Of a DNA stretch of 64,000 nt, positions 61,615 to 64,000 are shown one piece after another. The notes below the pieces were generated by a model that made no database searches, had not been told where the DNA came from, and saw nothing but the letters and a program-made list of their open reading frames with translations. The position numbers and the translations under genes are program-made. The DNA is taken from positions 1 through 64,000 of the forward strand of contig NZ_PCQA01000009.1 in NCBI RefSeq assembly GCF_002979915.1, written 5' to 3'. Source of the stretch: Arthrobacter sp. MYb213 (GTDB lineage: Bacteria > Actinomycetota > Actinomycetes > Actinomycetales > Micrococcaceae). Position 1 is the stretch's first letter. The number at the start of each line of letters is the position of its first letter.

Positions 61615-63005
61615 GCAAGTTCACTGAGCGTTTGAATGCCGCAACAGACACCCATGACCCTAAGGCATACGTTGCCAGAGTCAAGGCTGTCGTTTCAGCC
61701 GAAATTCAGGCAGCGGATCCATCTATGAAACTAATAGATACGGGCTACTACACACACAGCGCCATCCCTGACTTTGAAGCCTCTTGGGGGAAGAATGAAT
61801 CTAAACGTCCCATTTTTCTCCGAAATGAATTAGCCGATGTCGTCGCAGCTCATGACACTACATTCTTGCCTACTAAGGACCCAGCGATTGTAACGCTCGA
61901 TACCCAAGAAATTGAAGATGAGATTATTTCCAAAGCCAAAGATCAATCTTCTGCTAAACCTGACGCATTAATTACTACCGGTACATCATTCGATGCAACT
62001 CTGTTTGCTCCTCAAGAACTTACTGGTGATTCGCCAATATCTAAATTGGTTAGGGCTAATTTCGTTCGAGGCGCAAGGGGTCTAATTACACCTGAAACCG
62101 TAAACGGTTTCTCAGCTTCCAATTCTGAAACTTCGAACGATTCAGAATCACCTTCAGGTGCAGAGCTTATTGCCTCTCACTTTGATGAGCGCGTGGCATT
62201 CAGAATCAACATTCTGAAAGATCTACTCGAATTGTCAACAATGGAGTCCGAGGATTTCGATAAGAAAATTGACTCAATAGAACTCATCGCAGATTCATTG
62301 GATTTGGAAGAAATTGAGTGGGTCCTCCCTTCCCTTCTCACATCTCATAATCAACTCCCCCCAGAGGTCTGGAGTCGCATCGGCAACCTTTTTGAACTCC
62401 GAGATCTAGAACGGTTGTCCGATTCGTTGGAAGGTCTGGATTTAACAGACTTGATTGAAGCGAACCTGGAATCTTGGAGCGCACGGAGGGCCTACTCAGG
62501 CCTCTGGACTCCAGACTCTGACCAAGTACAGTTGTTTTCAGATTCAGAAGAACCGAAAAGTTACTGGGCTTTTCTGGGGACCGTACTGAGCAAATGTTTG
62601 CCAGCTACTTCTCGACGCATTTCTATCGCTTGGGACCCCAAGAAGCTAAAACGTGCACCATCCACATCATCTCGCACCTGGGATCAGACAACGTCGACGA
62701 TCAAAGACCGCGCACTCCTTGAGGTCAACCTTCAGGGGATTCAACGATCTGTTTCTATCAACGCTCTGCAATCCACTGACATCCGAGCCGACGTAACCGG
62801 AATTACTAATTCGGTCGAGGACAAGTATTTGGTTAATTCAGTTGTACTGGGACTCAAAAATGTCGAAGAAGAGGTTATTAGAGCAGACGTAGATCTGGGA
62901 GGAGCCATGATCGTCGCCGACAACGAGGTAAAACTCAGCGAGCTGCTCGAAGCAACTTCGACTATCTTCGCCGATAGGAAACCTTCTGAAACTGACGACG
63001 AGTAG
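61611..63005 (+). CDS. unrecognised 464-residue protein coupled to the nuclease-like gene
   Basis: A large acidic protein without membrane segments, P-loop or clear domain. An N-terminal part (SKFTERLNAATDTHDPKAYV) is followed by a Ser/Asp-rich linker near 170-190, a helical acidic middle (LLELSTMESEDFDKKIDSIE, LDLEEIEWVLPSLL) and a C-terminal beta-rich stretch (RDRALLEVN-like strands around 365-440). It may be a sensor, substrate-binding or structural partner of the nuclease-like protein. Translation begins at the ATG overlapping the upstream stop. Confidence 0.6.
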   Translation: MSKFTERLNAATDTHDPKAYVARVKAVVSAEIQAADPSMKLIDTGYYTHSAIPDFEASWGKNESKRPIFLRNELADVVAAHDTTFLPTKDPAIVTLDTQEIEDEIISKAKDQSSAKPDALITTGTSFDATLFAPQELTGDSPISKLVRANFVRGARGLITPETVNGFSASNSETSNDSESPSGAELIASHFDERVAFRINILKDLLELSTMESEDFDKKIDSIELIADSLDLEEIEWVLPSLLTSHNQLPPEVWSRIGNLFELRDLERLSDSLEGLDLTDLIEANLESWSARRAYSGLWTPDSDQVQLFSDSEEPKSYWAFLGTVLSKCLPATSRRISIAWDPKKLKRAPSTSSRTWDQTTSTIKDRALLEVNLQGIQRSVSINALQSTDIRADVTGITNSVEDKYLVNSVVLGLKNVEEEVIRADVDLGGAMIVADNEVKLSELLEATSTIFADRKPSETDDE

Positions 63006-63042
63006 ATGTAGTGTCGAAGGTGAAGTGATTGCTGCCTATGGG

Positions 63043-63441
63043 TTACGAGGTAGTTGGGTTGTGAAGCTCAATTGAGTCCTGCGTCGGGCCTTGAAGTACG
63101 GAAGTTTCGTCTCGCAGATAGCCGCGCAGCCTCAGTAAGTCCTGTTGCCATTCGGCCACCTGGATTACCCCAAATCGCGATGCACGGGTACGGCCGTGCA
63201 ATACGTCGGACGTCTCGCGATAGACATGAGCAGCCTGTAGAGCCGCTCTGAATGCCTCTACTCGCTGGTCGGTTTCGACCTGGGCCACGAGCAGCACCAG
63301 TCGTCTATCGACAGCCCTCGACATGATCTCCAACCGGTTCAATCCGGATACATCCGCCCACAGTGTCGCGGATATCGATTCGATTTCCCGCCTAATGCGG
63401 AGGGCTTCCATTTTGATGTCTGTGGTACGCACTCCTACCAC
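63043..63441 (-). CDS. small protein coupled to the ATPase gene, unknown
   Basis: This 132-residue, mostly helical protein from a GTG has LRIRREIESISATLWADVSG and VIQVAEWQQDLLRLRGYLRD. No family is recognised. It overlaps the upstream ATPase gene by 7 bases, so it is its likely partner. It is convergent with the nuclease-like operon, 37 bases apart. Confidence 0.55.
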   Translation of the reverse strand: MVGVRTTDIKMEALRIRREIESISATLWADVSGLNRLEIMSRAVDRRLVLLVAQVETDQRVEAFRAALQAAHVYRETSDVLHGRTRASRFGVIQVAEWQQDLLRLRGYLRDETSVLQGPTQDSIELHNPTTS

Positions 63442-64000
63442 CGGATTTCGCGCAGCATCGTGACCACCTGATCTGCAGTCGCAATGTCAGTGGCGAGCTG
63501 TTCGACATCTGGAACTAGGCGGGGATCGTGGACGGCTTTCGACCATCTTCTGGAAGGAACAGACACCACCTGCCACGCTGAAGTGAAGGCAGCAAGCTGA
63601 AGTGGGCTATCAGCCATGAAACTTCGAAGTACTCGTTTTCGGTCGTCGGTCAGCATCGCTTCATTGAGAGAGACGCGATCAATTTTTGCCACCGCTGCTG
63701 GCCTACGCGCATAATGCCGAAGAGCAAGCTGCTCGAATGCCTCATCGAGTGCCATTCTTAGGAGCGCAACAATTTCCGCCCGGCCATTCCGAGCAGCAAC
63801 CTTTTTCAGATCGCCGGCGAGTTCACTCGCAAACTCAATCAATTCTGCAGGTGCGTCTTTAGTTGCCCTCAAAGTCATTCGTCCGTCTTCGTCCCTTTGG
63901 GTGGACAACACTGAGAAGTCTAACGGGGCATGGACTCGTAAGTAGGAGACGAACCGTGCATCATGCGTGGTTAGAATGAGTGCTTGCTTGCGGCCTATTT
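63435..64000 (-). CDS. P-loop ATPase (SMC/ABC-like), C-terminal part
   Basis: The frame is open to the window edge. It starts within the window with RKQALILTTHDARFVSYLRV, where LILTTHD matches the switch (H-loop) His of SMC/RecN/ABC-type ATPases after the Walker B strand, then continues about 160 residues with a helical C-terminal part (LRMALDEAFEQLALRHYARR, SFMADSPLQLAAFTSAWQVV). The Walker A and B motifs should lie to the right of the window. The downstream gene overlaps it. ATPases of this class are core parts of several defence systems, but the type cannot be called from this fragment. Confidence 0.55.
   Translation of the reverse strand, partial: IGRKQALILTTHDARFVSYLRVHAPLDFSVLSTQRDEDGRMTLRATKDAPAELIEFASELAGDLKKVAARNGRAEIVALLRMALDEAFEQLALRHYARRPAAVAKIDRVSLNEAMLTDDRKRVLRSFMADSPLQLAAFTSAWQVVSVPSRRWSKAVHDPRLVPDVEQLATDIATADQVVTMLREIRW

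Noticed and set aside
1-64000. CRISPR array
   Set aside because: No run of regularly spaced direct repeats was seen anywhere in the window.

Overview
The window looks like part of an accessory replicon, most likely a conjugative plasmid or large integrated element, of an Arthrobacter-type actinobacterium (Micrococcaceae). The evidence is the high-GC codon use of most genes, GTG/TTG starts, an actinobacterial type IV secretion gene set with an SCO6880-type protein, a long MobF (TraA-type) relaxase, and catabolic gene families typical of soil Arthrobacter relatives. The genus is inferred; no rRNA, tRNA or replication initiator gene was seen.

Layout. 1-1.7 kb: an IS3-type element has cut an IS5-type element, next to a decayed IS701-like transposase. 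1.9-5.4 kb: an MFS transporter, an alpha/beta hydrolase and the stump of a PucR-type regulator gene. 5.7-11.8 kb: a minus-strand operon for a glutamate-synthase-like (N-methylglutamate synthase type) enzyme (glxB, glxC, glxD), a sarcosine-oxidase-like flavoenzyme, an M20 amidohydrolase and an XRE-cupin regulator. This operon is cut upstream by a deletion that joins the last codons of a glutamine synthetase gene to an ammonium transporter gene lacking its 5' end. 13-14.1 kb: IS256 debris. 14.2-24.9 kb: two parallel cassettes, each made of a TetR regulator convergent with a YkvI-type membrane protein whose gene is last in an enzyme operon (enolase-superfamily enzyme in one; acyl-CoA ligase and MaoC-type hydratase in the other), then a C-C-bond hydrolase-like enzyme and an MDR oxidoreductase. 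25.2-27.5 kb: XRE-cupin and IclR regulators and two truncated genes.

27.8-30.8 kb: a translationally coupled recombinase module (tyrosine recombinase, small HTH protein, six-CxxC integrase-like protein). 31.2-35.9 kb: more AT-rich cargo, with a membrane/coiled-coil protein, a protein with a HEPN-like RNase motif, an HTH protein, a multi-spanning membrane protein and a PAP2-like protein. 35.9-53.7 kb: conjugation functions. These are a divergent peptidoglycan hydrolase and lipoprotein pair, a ParA-like ATPase, a pilin-like small membrane protein, VirB8-, VirB6-, SCO6880-, VirB4- and VirD4-like proteins, DUF4913 and DUF3800 proteins, a MobF relaxase on the other strand, and a non-coding segment with inverted repeats suited to an oriT next to a small accessory gene.

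55-59 kb: an AraC regulator, aldehyde dehydrogenase and GMC oxidoreductase, probably an alcohol-to-acid oxidation operon. 59.5-60.8 kb: a Phd/RelE toxin-antitoxin pair divergent from a serine resolvase. 61-64 kb: AT-rich genes that resemble a defence island, with a PD-(D/E)XK-like protein coupled to an unrecognised 464-residue partner, facing the end of an ATPase gene coupled to a small protein. These last operons, the HEPN-type gene and the recombinase trio are the best candidates for undescribed biology here.
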